Below, in pieces: positions 10,336 through 19,049 of a DNA stretch of 21,929 nt; position 1 is the stretch's first letter; every line of letters begins with the position of its first letter. This stretch comes from Chara braunii (taxonomy: Eukaryota; Streptophyta; Charophyceae; Charales; Characeae). A program made the translations under genes and the position numbers. Below the pieces are notes generated by a model. That model saw nothing but the letters and a program-made list of their open reading frames with translations. It was not told the origin of the DNA and made no database searches. The stretch spans positions 385,620 to 407,548 of the forward strand of contig BFEA01000734.1 of NCBI GenBank assembly GCA_003427395.1, written 5' to 3'.

Positions 10336-11342
10336 CCGCTTAGTCCTCCCGCACCCGTCAGGTTCGCCCTCGCCTACAGTCCGTCGTGGCCTGCGTCAAC
10401 CCCGTGCATTTGGCACCAGCTCGTCAGGTCGCCCGACTCCTGCTCTACTCACCTCTTACTTCGCTCGTGTGCCGACCCTTCCTGATCGCTCAACCTCGAG
10501 CTTCGAACAGCTGGTTAAGAGAGCTAACTAATCGCGCAACCGGAATTTATAGCGTGCATGCATGCACGAAGAACACAAAATTACAAGGACTTAGAAGAAG
10601 GGAAGGGGGACGAATTTGCCTACGTCTGCATGGTCTGATCGCGGCGTGGGGGTCGTAGCCGCTCTCCACGCATCGATCCGATTATGCAGACCGCGACTAC
10701 CAAAAGCGCAGCAAAAGCAAGAGAAGGAGGGCGGGAAAGACGAAGCGCAAGAAGAACGATACCGTTACAATGGCGCCCGCGCAAAATTACAATTATGCAC
10801 ATGATTAAAGGCGCCTACTAATCAGAGTACCGTTGCAGCCGCATGAAGAAGCGCGTAGACAAAAGGCGCCCCCCGACAAGAAAAATCCTAATTATTGAAT
10901 TCCTAAATTTCAATCTAATGCGAAGAAGCAAAAGCACAAATTCCAGAGGGAAAGACTGAAACTCCGAGAGCCATCGGGGCTCGACAAAATTCGAAAAAGA
11001 CTCAAAAGAAAAATTCAAAAAGAACGAAGCAAATTCCCGCGCGATATCCGCACCCAAAAGTTTGGAACCGAGACAAAAGAAACGACGTCAACATTTATTA
11101 ATCGCGCGCGCGGTGGCACGCCAGCCATCCAGCCGAGCAATCAATCAACCGGCCATCCCAGGACACACCCAGCTTCGAACCCAGCCATTTGAAATGAAGC
11201 GACTAAAAAGACGAAAAAGCAAGGACACTGGTGCAATTTCCCACCGATCCCGATCTCTTGTAATTGGCCCAACCTTCCCAACTTAGGACCCCTCATTGCA
11301 ACCGCGCCGAAAGTCGCGCGTTACAGAAAGTGGTTCGTCACA
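10336..11342 (-). mobile_element. LTR copy 2: 5' two-thirds, minus orientation
   Basis: On the minus strand it starts TGTGACGAACC (11342 downward) and follows 2137-3142 of copy 1 base for base with scattered substitutions and small indels, including the same apparent ORFs. Homology stops at AGCGG (10336-10340), equivalent to 3142 in copy 1. It therefore lacks the TATA box and everything after it. The missing remainder begins at the corresponding position at 21322. It lies directly downstream of the minus-strand pol and post-pol ORFs, where the element's 3' LTR should be. Confidence 0.88.
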
Positions 11343-11351
11343 TATGTGACG
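11336..11351. repeat. 16-bp perfect palindrome at the LTR edge
   Basis: CGTCACATATGTGACG. The left half is the start of minus-strand LTR copy 2, and the right half begins TGTGACGCCC, the same ten bases that open the LTR at 21800, separated by TA. Confidence 0.9.
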
Positions 11352-11616
11352 CCCAGGGGGTTCCAATATTAGCAAACTCCTGCTTGCTTGTTGACACGTG
11401 CCGATTTCTCTAATCGATCGACACTCGGAGGATCTCTCTCTATGCCACTTACCGTTCAATTGAGTGTGGACGTCATCCAACGTGGCAACACTGCTCTTCT
11501 ACCAATTCCTCAGGGTGGGCTTTCGACATTCCAAGGAGGGGGATTACACGTGCCGCCGTTATGACACGTGTCCACTAACCATGCATCAGTGCAAACAGGA
11601 GGGTAGACCCTAGACC
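11343..11616 (-). other. Non-coding region between the post-pol ORF and the LTR
   Basis: 274 bases after the last ORF stop. On the minus strand a polypurine tract is expected next to a 3' LTR, but the bases next to 11342 are not purine-rich; the nearest purine run (AGAGAGAGA, about 11430-11440) is roughly 90 bases away. An LTR-end-like TGGGCGTCACA sits at the edge instead. Telomere-like CCCTAGA repeats at 11603-11622 are too short to mean anything. Confidence 0.4.
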
Positions 11617-12252
11617 CTAGACGTTCCCGGGGAATGGCAGTCGAATCATCGAGGGTGGAGGTGGCGGATGGTTCAGGGGGAGAGGGGGCATGAATCGATT
11701 GATGGCGGGAGAGGCGAAATCAGAAAGGGTTGCGTAGTGGAAGGAGCGATGGATGCGGGGGAAGCGAGGGACCTCATGAAGATGGCGAAAGGCGGCGATA
11801 TCGTCGGGGTAGATGGTAGAGAGGGTCCGTCGCAGGGCGGCGCAAAAATCTTCGTAGTTTTCGCAGGCGGGAATAGTCCTAGATATAATAGAGTATATTT
11901 CTACGTGGTTATATTCCCGCCAGTCTGCGCTCAACAGAAGCATATGAAGGAGAAAGGAATCAACCACAGAGCGGGTGGTGGCATGCGGATAAACGGAGAC
12001 TAGAAGGCGGGTAGCATAGAGATGGTAGAAGAGGTGATGGGGGAAAGGACACCAACCATCGGGGAACGGGGGTCTATCGGGAAGACGGGTAAGCATGAGG
12101 TAGTCACGGGGTCGGCGAGAGAACGACCGGGGACGAAGCCCGAACGCCGAGATCTTGATGTAGACGAATGGAGGACCGGGACGGGGAGCCAGAGGGAGTT
12201 GACGATTCAGTTCTTCTTCTTCTGCTCCGCGATCCCTCCGCTGCGGTTCCAT
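11617..12252 (-). CDS. Post-pol ORF, intact, unknown function (about 211 codons)
   Basis: The most internal likely start is the ATG at 12252; the frame stays open upstream to 12282, where it overlaps the stop of the acidic ORF. The protein begins with charged residues (RRDRGAEEEEL), has a Pro-rich stretch, a probably helical middle (SVVDSFLLHMLLLSADWREY, ENYEDFCAALRRTLSTIYP) and ends in a Pro-rich tail (NHPPPPPSM). I do not recognise the family. It is the last ORF before the LTR on the same strand as pol, so it is probably a retroelement accessory or envelope-position protein rather than a host gene. There is no clear signal peptide or membrane segment. It is striking as the only undamaged frame in the window. 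It could also be a C-terminal piece of the longer post-pol frame. Confidence 0.55.
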   Translation of the reverse strand: MEPQRRDRGAEEEELNRQLPLAPRPGPPFVYIKISAFGLRPRSFSRRPRDYLMLTRLPDRPPFPDGWCPFPHHLFYHLYATRLLVSVYPHATTRSVVDSFLLHMLLLSADWREYNHVEIYSIISRTIPACENYEDFCAALRRTLSTIYPDDIAAFRHLHEVPRFPRIHRSFHYATLSDFASPAINRFMPPLPLNHPPPPPSMIRLPFPGNV

Positions 12253-12278
12253 CGTCTTCTTCTTCTGGCGGCTCCGGG

Positions 12279-12845
12279 TCACGCCACGGGTGCCCGATCG
12301 ACGGATCGACAGGAGTTGGGTCGCTTTCCCTCCGCGGTCTCCTGGCGCTTCGGTTTCCTCTGCTCTTGCGCTCGTTCTCGAGCCGCGTCGCGCACCCCGG
12401 CCTCGAATCCTTCGTACTTCGACTCCGCTTGCTCGTTTTCCTCTTCTTCTTCCTCGTCTGGTTCTACCTCTTCCTCCTCTTCGTTCTTTTCCCGCGGCTG
12501 GCTCGATCCGTCAATTATCCCCGCTTCTCTTTCGGGTACGTAGTCTGGATCGTCCCGTTCTTCACCTGATGGCTCCTCTTCTTTCTCCTCTTCCTCTTCT
12601 TCCCCTATCTCCTCGTCCTGCGCCGCATTTCTCCTTGCGATCTGGTCCCAAAATGTGAGATCGGTAACGTCGATCTCCAAGTAAAGCGCTTGGGAGGGGT
12701 AGAGACAGTTGTCCTCGTCAATCTCCGTACACGTGGACCACACAAGGTGCGGCTCTATCATTCGGGACAGCACGTGGGTGCCAGGCTGCTTGTCAATGTG
12801 TGACAAGATGTCCAGGGGCAGATCGTCCACCAGCTGAGTCAGAAT
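12279..12845 (-). pseudogene. Post-pol acidic ORF, unknown function
   Basis: The open frame extends from 13022, but the part before about 12845 reads as out-of-frame sequence; sensible protein starts near LTQLVDDLPLDILSHI. After ~65 ordinary residues comes a strongly acidic block (runs of Glu at about 12480-12620), then a basic Arg/Lys/Gln tail. A frame change near 12850 joins it to the preceding ORF piece. It overlaps the next ORF by a few bases. No family recognised. The acidic composition suggests a disordered or chromatin-binding protein, but that is a guess. Position between pol and the 3' LTR makes it part of the element. Confidence 0.45.
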
Positions 12846-12849
12846 ACGA

Positions 12850-13150
12850 ATCCCAGCTGATCGCCCTGCTCCGCCGTTCTCCGGGCTTGGATGATCAGAA
12901 ACTCCATGCTGTCCTCTGAGTGCTCTGGTCCTTGTCCGAACGGGGCCGCTTCTTACCAGCGGAACTCTATCTCCAATAGGCAGAAAGCGAGCTCGATATA
13001 GTCCTCCCACCACGTGTCCCACTTCTCCTCGCTCAATAGTGGCGCACTGTTCTCCTTAACATGGTAGGAGAGAGTGGGAGCCCGCGCAGACTGCCAAAGG
13101 GTGGGGATGCTGGAGGGGAGGCCGAAATAGGAGATGCGACGATGACTCAA
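12850..13150 (-). pseudogene. Post-pol ORF fragment with Trp-rich segment
   Basis: Frame open to a TAA at 12953-12955 (EEKWDTWWEDYIELAF before it) and readable beyond the stop (MEFLIIQARRTAEQGDQLG) until about 12850, where the next ORF takes over in another frame. Best read as the middle of one damaged post-pol protein. Function unknown. Confidence 0.4.
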
Positions 13151-13257
13151 TTGGGCGGCGAGAAGGGACGAAGCTCCGGAATCACGATCGCTGGCGAGCT
13201 TTGAGACGAGCAGAGCTCGAGGTCTGTGTCATGCGCCGACACGACGGTATCCCCTCG

Positions 13258-13626
13258 TCAAGCCAGGAGATCTGTCCACACTGTCCGCACTTCCTTAGCC
13301 CAAGCACGCAACGTCTGATAGATGTCAGAGTGAATCGCTGGCGGAATTGCTGTTATATCTCCTGTAAAGACGACGACGACAACGATATGGCTAATCCCGG
13401 GAGGGGATAGCCGTCGGAAGGCCGAGATCTCGGCCAGAACACGAGTAGTTACTTCTTCCGTGAATCGGAACTCTGCCGCCACGTAGATCGCCACCGTGCT
13501 GAAGAAAGCTGCAAACCAGAGGAAATCAAAGTAGAGATGGGGCCGCTGCACCTGCCGTATGACACTGATTCGCCCCCGCGGAGTAAGAAGCCGCGCGCCA
13601 ATCACTTGCTCTGTTGCAAAGCTCAT
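13258..13626 (-). pseudogene. First post-pol ORF, possibly with hydrophobic segments
   Basis: ATG at 13626, 30 bases after the integrase stop. 122 residues to a TGA, with about 30 further sensible residues in frame after it. Contains two hydrophobic stretches (LYFDFLWFAAFFSTVAIYVA, and HIVVVVVFTGDI) that could be membrane segments or buried helices and strands. Not recognised. A membrane protein after pol would resemble the placement of env, but no furin site, Cys pattern or fusion peptide is visible, so I do not call it env. Confidence 0.4.
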
Positions 13627-13655
13627 GGCGATGGTGACGGGGTAATAAAGAAAGA

Positions 13656-14984
13656 TCAGGAAGGAGACGGAGAGATAGGAGAGAGGTGGTCGTCGCCTTC
13701 CCCCGCAGTGGAGGAAGAATCGGGTGAATGCGAAGATGGAGAAGGAGGAAGGGGACGGAGGTAGGACACGTGGTGGATGATCGGGCGAGCCGATCGACTG
13801 CCAGAGACCTCAGGCGCAAGTCGCACGGTGTTCACGCCGTTCGGTCCGAGTTCGATCACGCGAAATCGCCCGAAGAATCGTGGCGCTAGCTTACCCTGGT
13901 GAGCACATTTCCTCACCTGTACAATGTCCCCTAATTTGTATTGGGGCCGTGGGCTTGCATTCCCATTCCGGGCCTCGTAGCTTCGGACCTGTCGTCCTTG
14001 GGCCAATTCGGTCATTTTGTGCCGTTTTCGGGCTAGCCTGGGCAGGGACCGTTCCATTAGTTCCAAGTGTCGTTTGGCCTTGTCCCGAGCCGTGGCCCTG
14101 GTGGGTCGCCGGTTCAGTGTAGATTCATCCGGGAGGCTTGGTATCGAAACGCAAGCGACGCTATTGGTCCTTAATTGGAAGGGGTTTAACTTCGTCGATT
14201 CATGAGGTGTACCGCGATGGACCGCCAGGATGTGGTCGACGATATCGGTCCACGGCCTCGGATCCCGTGCCGCGATATTCCATCGCGACGCTGTCTTTAT
14301 CACCCTGTTCGCGTTTTCTACCAGCCCATTGGACTGTGACATGTGGGGTGCAGTGTTCCATATGGCGACGCCATGTATGACCAGATTCCTCAGTACCTCT
14401 CCCCTAAATTCAGCCCCGTTATCGGTCAGGATCTCTTCCGTATCCTGGTGCATCCCGAGAAAGCGGTCGACGTATCGCATGATTTCGGCGGTTTGTCGCG
14501 TGCGACAAGGGTAGGCCTCAATCCATTTCGAAAAGTGGTCGACAAATACCAATAAGACTGAAAACTCACATTTATTAGGACCAGGGGGCACCACTATGTC
14601 GGTAGTGTCCATGCTGACTCTTTGAAATGGCCGTTCAACTACCGTTGGCACTATCGATCTTGGTGGTTGAATTGGCGCTTTATCGGCGGCGCAGACTTGA
14701 CAGTTGGCGACGATGTACTTCACATCGTCGTGGATATTGGACCAGTACCACTCATTTTTGTCGATAGCTGACTTTGTGATCCGTACAGCGAAATGAGCCG
14801 CAGTTTCTTCATGTGTCGTCTTAACCCAGTCATACCTCATGAACGGATGCGGTACAACCATCCAAATCCCACTGCCGTATGTTTTTTGTTTTTCTAATCT
14901 GCTTTCTATCCATCTGTAATCCCGAGCCCTCTCGTTGGCCCTCCTCCAATCTTCCTTGGTGAAATCCTGGAGGGGGGTTGCCAA
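13656..14984 (-). pseudogene. Ty3/gypsy integrase (HHCC finger, DDE core, C-terminal domain)
   Basis: 442-codon open frame with the parts of an integrase in order: an HHCC zinc finger (His58, His64, Cys95, Cys98), a catalytic core with Asp126 (VSMDTTD), Asp188 (ILTDNGAEF) and Glu223 (GLVENANR), and a C-terminal SH3-like region (LGDIVQVRK, GKLAPRFFGRFRVIELG) ending in a Ser/Pro tail. The second and third catalytic residues are separated by 34 residues by my count, one fewer than usual. No chromodomain is evident. It would insert the cDNA into chromosomes. The domain itself has no stop, but it is out of frame with the preceding PHD region; the likely slip is in a run of six G (14972-14977). The apparent start at 14984 is not a natural start, because this is the distal part of pol. 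Confidence 0.9.
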
Positions 14985-15345
14985 CTAGGGTGGCAATCAA
15001 GGCAATATCAGTCCATACTTCGGCCCTTCTAAACCTGCAGGTCTTTTCTAGCCCTTCTGAAGTGGCATCCCAAAAGCGAGCCTCGGTCGGAACCTTGTGA
15101 GTCCAACACAAGGGGCACAACCACGGTTTACTATCGTTTCTGTATTGGATGCACGAGCCATGGGCTCGTGCGACACACTGTCGACAATCTATCCAGTCCG
15201 CATACCCTTCCCCGTTAGGACGCATGGAGACCGAGTACACGCGGGAGATAGCTTCGCAAAAATAACAAAATTTGTCAGGCACGGAGAGGAGAGACGAAGA
15301 GGAAAGGGGAGAAAGAGGGGTAGTGGGGTTACCTCCATCACCCAT
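14978..15345 (-). pseudogene. PHD-type zinc finger region of pol, between RNase H and integrase
   Basis: In a frame open from 15369, eight ligands are spaced C-x2-C-x23-C-x2-C-x4-H-x2-C-x11-C-x2-C (CYFC, DCRQC, H, C, then CPLC at 15267-15104), the C4HC3 order of a PHD finger, with a Trp two residues before the seventh ligand as in many PHD fingers. The preceding 30 residues are Ser/Pro-rich. PHD fingers commonly bind histone H3 tails, so a role in guiding integration is plausible, but that is inference. A RING-like or other treble-clef finger is the alternative. It is in a different frame from both neighbours, which I read as damage near 15345 and 14975. Confidence 0.7.
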
Positions 15346-15985
15346 TGCCACCGTTTTGCTTCTTGCCACGTGGAAGAACTGCCACTTGTCCGTACTTAAG
15401 CTCGTTTGTCAAGTCCGGCTCCTTCCACGGTGTAATTTCCTCGCCCTTCGGTACTTTAGCAGGTCGATGCAGACGTGTCAGTCCGTCCGCGTTGCCGTGT
15501 CGCTCTGTCTTTCGATGGACGATATCGAAGTCGTATTCTTGTAGTCGCACCACCCAACGGCCAATCATGCCCGTGTAATTAGTGAGTTTCTTCAACGCCA
15601 GCAAAGGTTCGTGATCTGTTACGAGGAGAAACTTTTGTCCGTAGAGATACGGATGGAAGTGCTGGATTCCCCAAACTACTGCATAGCATTCGCCTTGAGG
15701 TGCTGAGTCATTCCTTCGTTCGTCCGGTACCGTGCGAGACGCGTATTCGATGACGTGTTCATGACCATCGTTCCCCTTTTGCGCTAGAATAGCGGAGATA
15801 GCTTCCGGTTGCCAGTCCGTGACGAGAATGAACTGTTTCGAGGGGTCCGACCGAATCAAAATAGGGGCCGTCGCCAGAGCGTCCTTGAGGGTTGCGAAAG
15901 CCTGTTGGCACTCCGCGTCCGAGCTGAGAGGTTGGTCCTTCCGTAGCAGATTCGTTAACGGTTGCGCAATCGTGGAGAAACCTTG
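15338..15985 (-). pseudogene. Ty3/gypsy RNase H domain of pol
   Basis: Follows the RT after a one-base loss at about 15981, where the RT ends YYRRFIK and this frame resumes GFSTIAQPL. Recognisable pieces are QQAFATLKDALATAPIL, the first catalytic Asp in VTDWQ (usually TDAS), the Glu in GECYAVVWG, the Asp in VTDHEPL and the last Asp in NADGLTR. The domain removes the RNA strand during reverse transcription. A TGA closes the frame at 15338. The upstream part of the open frame (to 16399) is an antiparallel shadow of the RT. Confidence 0.88.
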
Positions 15986-16761
15986 ATGAATCGACGATAG
16001 TACGACGCTAACCCTAAGAAGGCTCGAACCTGCGTCAGCGACGTGGGAACTGGGGCTTCTCTTACCGCCGCAACCTTTCTTGAGTCCGACCGCAGTCCTC
16101 CACGTGTCACGACATAGCCCAAGAACGAAATTTCCGAGAGAAAAAACTCGCTCTTCTCGAGCACGATCTTGAACCCAGCGTCTCTCAGCGCTCCCAATAT
16201 TCACTCGATATGTTGCGCGTGCCTGTGATAGGTCTCTGAGTAGACAAGGATATCGTCCATATACACGATTACGCAGAAGTTGATCATCCCCTGTGTTAGC
16301 CGGGTCTTGTTGACGAAGTTCTAGAACGTCATGTTCATTGCTCGCTGAAACATGGCAGGCTCGTTGCAAATCCCCATCGGACACTGGACCCACTGCCACG
16401 TGCCTTCAAATAACACGAAGATTGTCTTTGGCCGATCTTCCTCCTTCACCAGAATATGATGGAAGCCATGCCGAATATCGAACTTGCTAAAATAATTGGC
16501 GCAACCAATTGCATCCAGCAAATCATCAATTCGGGGGAGGGGATACACATCCTTAATCGTGATTTCATTCAACTTGCGATAATTGCATATATGAATTGAT
16601 CTGTTTTTCTTCGGCACGAATACCACGGGAAATGACCATGGTCCGGTGGCGGGTTCTATCCATCCGCTGGCTTCGAATTCTCGAATTTGTTCGAGAGCCT
16701 TTTTGCGCTCTATCAGGGAGTATCGGTATGGTTTGCAGTGGATCGGCGAGTGATTCCCCAT
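15982..16761 (-). pseudogene. Ty3/gypsy reverse transcriptase domain of pol
   Basis: Begins near HCKPYRYS (the usual start of gypsy RT) and contains FPVVFVPKKN, the motif A aspartate in FSKFDIRHGF, CPMGICNEPAMFQ, and motif C as YMDD at 16252-16263, then FLGYVV and FLGLASYYRRF. The frame is broken by TAG at 16321-16323 and TGA at 16201-16203 and ends in a one-base frameshift at about 15981. Catalytic aspartates are retained, so damage is recent relative to divergence of the protein. Immediately upstream (above 16761) the minus strand stops making sense and a plus-strand protease segment begins, so RT has been cut from its protease and gag. Confidence 0.92.
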
Positions 16762-17602
16762 CTGAATACCTACGACGTTCTCTTCGGACTTCCTGCTCTT
16801 GTGGCGTTACGAGCGAGCCTGGATTTCGAACGACGATCGATCGTCCTCCGAAATACAGGAGGAAAACCCTATGCTGTGCCTATGAGACTAACCTTTCGTA
16901 CCACCATCAACGCGGTCCCACGGGTTTCGCCGATGATGGCAGGGACTCTCCGCATGATCTCCTGGGATGAATCCGCAGATGGGGAATCATGAATGAATGA
17001 TGCGGACAGCAATGATGAGGACGATCCGGAAATCTCGAAGCTAGCACGACAGCGTGTTTACTACCCGCCACCCAGAACGATAGCAAGAACGATGCATCTG
17101 ACTTGTAGGAACGTTCAAAGGACCAAGGCGATGATCTTGGGTGAACCCCTCGTGCAAATTTCGAGGATGGTCGATTCTTTGGAACCCCCTCAAACCCTAT
17201 ACGAAGGGATCACCCCGCTTCTCTCCCGATACCGCGACAAAAAGCATTACTGCGACATTACGGATCTACCGAGGTCCCTCTTGACACCTGCAAAAGAAGT
17301 GCGACTGTTGCACCTGGCGGCTGAAGCCAGTTCTTTGGAACCCCCTGGGCGCCTTGAAGCTGACTCAAATGAACTTGGAGTAAAGATCGCAACTAAAACC
17401 GTACCATGGCAGGATGTCTGTGACAGAATCACCCCAGAAGGACACGTGGCCATTCGGGAAGAAGACGCACAAAACAGATAGACGTACGGATCAGGGACCA
17501 ACTCTTTGAGTTACATGGGTCACAGTACGTACCAGATGAGATTCATCGGTTGATTGCGGGTATGGCTGCAAATTGGGGGTTCACCAGAGTGCCGCTTTGA
17601 TC
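16750..17602 (+). pseudogene. Distal protease and protease-RT linker of a Ty3/gypsy element, plus strand
   Basis: From 16750 the frame reads VIPHLNTYDVLFGLPALVAL then DFERRSIVLRN, the C-terminal half of a retropepsin (the YDVL-G motif). It continues through a TGA (16990-16992) into an acidic stretch (DADSNDEDDPE) and a ~160-residue segment of unknown fold to TAG 17479. A neighbouring frame carries on (IRDQLFELHGSQYVPDEI) to a TGA at about 17600. Its orientation is opposite to the RT it touches. It looks like the missing sequel of the gag-protease frame that breaks off near 6640. The linker identity is inferred from position after the protease. Confidence 0.68.
16751..16989. repeat. 14-bp perfect inverted repeat at the RT/protease junction
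   Basis: TGATTCCCCATCTG (16751-16764) and its exact complement CAGATGGGGAATCA (16976-16989), separated by 211 bases. The left copy straddles the junction where minus-strand RT meets plus-strand protease. Confidence 0.85.
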
Positions 17603-18147
17603 TGTATTTGACTAGTGGTTGCGTACCTTGGCTACCATTGCGGGGCCCTCAGGCGCGTCAAGGTAGCAAGGTCCTCTCACGCGAGTCTGAGAGCACCCTC
17701 CATGTATCTTAGCGACTCAAACTTCCTATTTTTGCCCTTCTTACTCTAAGTCTGGTCCATTGGTTCTGAGAGGAAGGCGGCAGGCGGGATTGCAACCCGT
17801 AGGTCCGCGTCAAGACTCTGTGGGGAGTCCACCCACCGATTGCGGGAGCCGTGCCGGTACTAAGGAGGAGTTCTGGAGGCAGGGAATCGTCAGGTAAACC
17901 ACTTCCGTCTGCACAACCTACTACCACCCATGTTTGTTTATCCCCCTGCAGTATGACTGTTGTATGTATGAGGTTGTCCCTATGGTTTTTGCTTTCTCTT
18001 CAGGACTCAATCAGACTGAATGGAAGGAACGTGTGAGAGTGAAGCCTAAGTTTCTTCTTTATTTTGGTTGAAAGCAGACAAAAGGGATAAACCGGGGGAA
18101 GGTGGGAGGAAGGTAGCCTTGCATGCGTTTCGAAGGGTCAACCAAAG
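17603..18147. other. Unassigned DNA, no gene seen
   Basis: Mixed-composition sequence after the linker. No convincing ORF. A polypyrimidine-AG (CTTTCTCTTCAG at about 17993-18004) resembles a 3' splice site, but no flanking exon is supported. Confidence 0.4.
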
Positions 18148-18770
18148 CCTGAGCATTGTTTCCATGGTGAATGGCTTAGGGCTGTGTTTATTTGACTGTT
18201 TTCTGAAGTACCAGGCATTGTTTCCATGGTGAATGGTCTGGTTGCTCTAGTTAACTTTGGGGGTTTGCCTGATTGAAGGAGTTTAAGTTCTTGTTTATTC
18301 TGAGGGAGGATTTCTGGTCTAAGGCTAAGCATTGTTTCCATGGTAAATGGTTTAGCCTCAAAACCACGCACATAAGTTAAACTAAGTATAAAGAGAAAAT
18401 ACTTTATATATATTTGCATGTGAACTGGCAGTTGGGCATTGTTTCTATGGTGAATGATCCAGCGTTAAGCCGTATCATCAAGAAGAGAAAGGAAAAAAAT
18501 ATGAAGTACAAATGAAAATAATCTGGGCAAGCTGAACATTGTTTCCATAGCGAATGGTTTAGTCACCTACCCATATTTGCTTTCCTTTTTGAAAACAAAG
18601 GCAGAGAAATGCTAAATTTTGGATATTAAACGGCTCAGGGCGGCCAGGCATTGTTTCCATGGCGAATGGCCTAGTCATATGCCCAAAAGAAGAGAGAAGT
18701 AGTTGTGCAACCTGTTTGTGTATATCTTAAAGGCAAGTTGGACATCGTTTCCATGACGAATGGTCTAACT
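18148..18770. repeat. Array of seven dispersed hairpins with conserved loops and covarying stems
   Basis: Seven ~33-base units at 18148, 18210, 18323, 18430, 18531, 18644 and 18736 share the core CATTGTTTCCATGG and then (T/C)GAATGG. Arms on both sides differ between copies yet remain complementary: CCTGAGC/GCTTAGG, ACCAGGC/GTCTGGT, GGCTAAGC/GTTTAGCC, CTGAAC/GTTTAG, AGTTGGAC/GTCTAACT, with G-T pairs and one constant bulged G. Spacers of 30-80 bases are AT-rich and unrelated to each other. No ORF is supported; the open minus frame over copies 1-3 is an artefact. Confidence 0.8.
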
Positions 18771-19049
18771 CTATGTCTTATGTAAAAGGAAAATAAGGGT
18801 TCAAGGACTTAAAAGATTCATAAACTATCTATATGGAATGAACTTGGGATAGTGAGAGTACTTACATTCGTCGTTTGGTTTGCATATGACTGAGTGAGAT
18901 GATTAGTTTGTTTGGGTTTCAGTATTATAGGTAGTTGCTTTAGTTGCTCGCCACGTGCTAGAGCCATAGGAGTTAGTATCGATTCCTGCATTTTCTGTAG
19001 AAACTTCCTTTTACTTAGATCAATTCTTGCATTTTCTGGGATCTTTTTG

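Noticed and set aside
11603-11622. Telomere-like CCCTAGA repeats
   Set aside because: Fewer than three units and not the plant telomere unit; too short to support an interstitial telomere.
12022-12569. Plus-strand Ser-rich ORFs
   Set aside because: Antisense shadows of the Glu-rich post-pol ORF.
13258-13626. Retroviral envelope gene after pol
   Set aside because: It has the right position and some hydrophobic stretches, but no signal peptide, cleavage site, Cys pattern or fusion peptide is visible.
16596-16749. Plus-strand ORF continuing upstream from the protease segment
   Set aside because: Below 16750 it is the antisense of the RT N-terminus; only the part from VIPHLNTY onward is genuine.
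17940-18035. Possible intron 3' end and host exon
   Set aside because: A polypyrimidine-AG is present, but no matching donor, branch context or coding exon could be supported.
18148-18770. Regularly spaced short repeats suggesting a CRISPR array
   Set aside because: Repeats are imperfect, spacers vary from about 30 to 80 bases and are AT-rich, arms differ between copies, there are no cas genes, and the context is a eukaryotic retroelement region.
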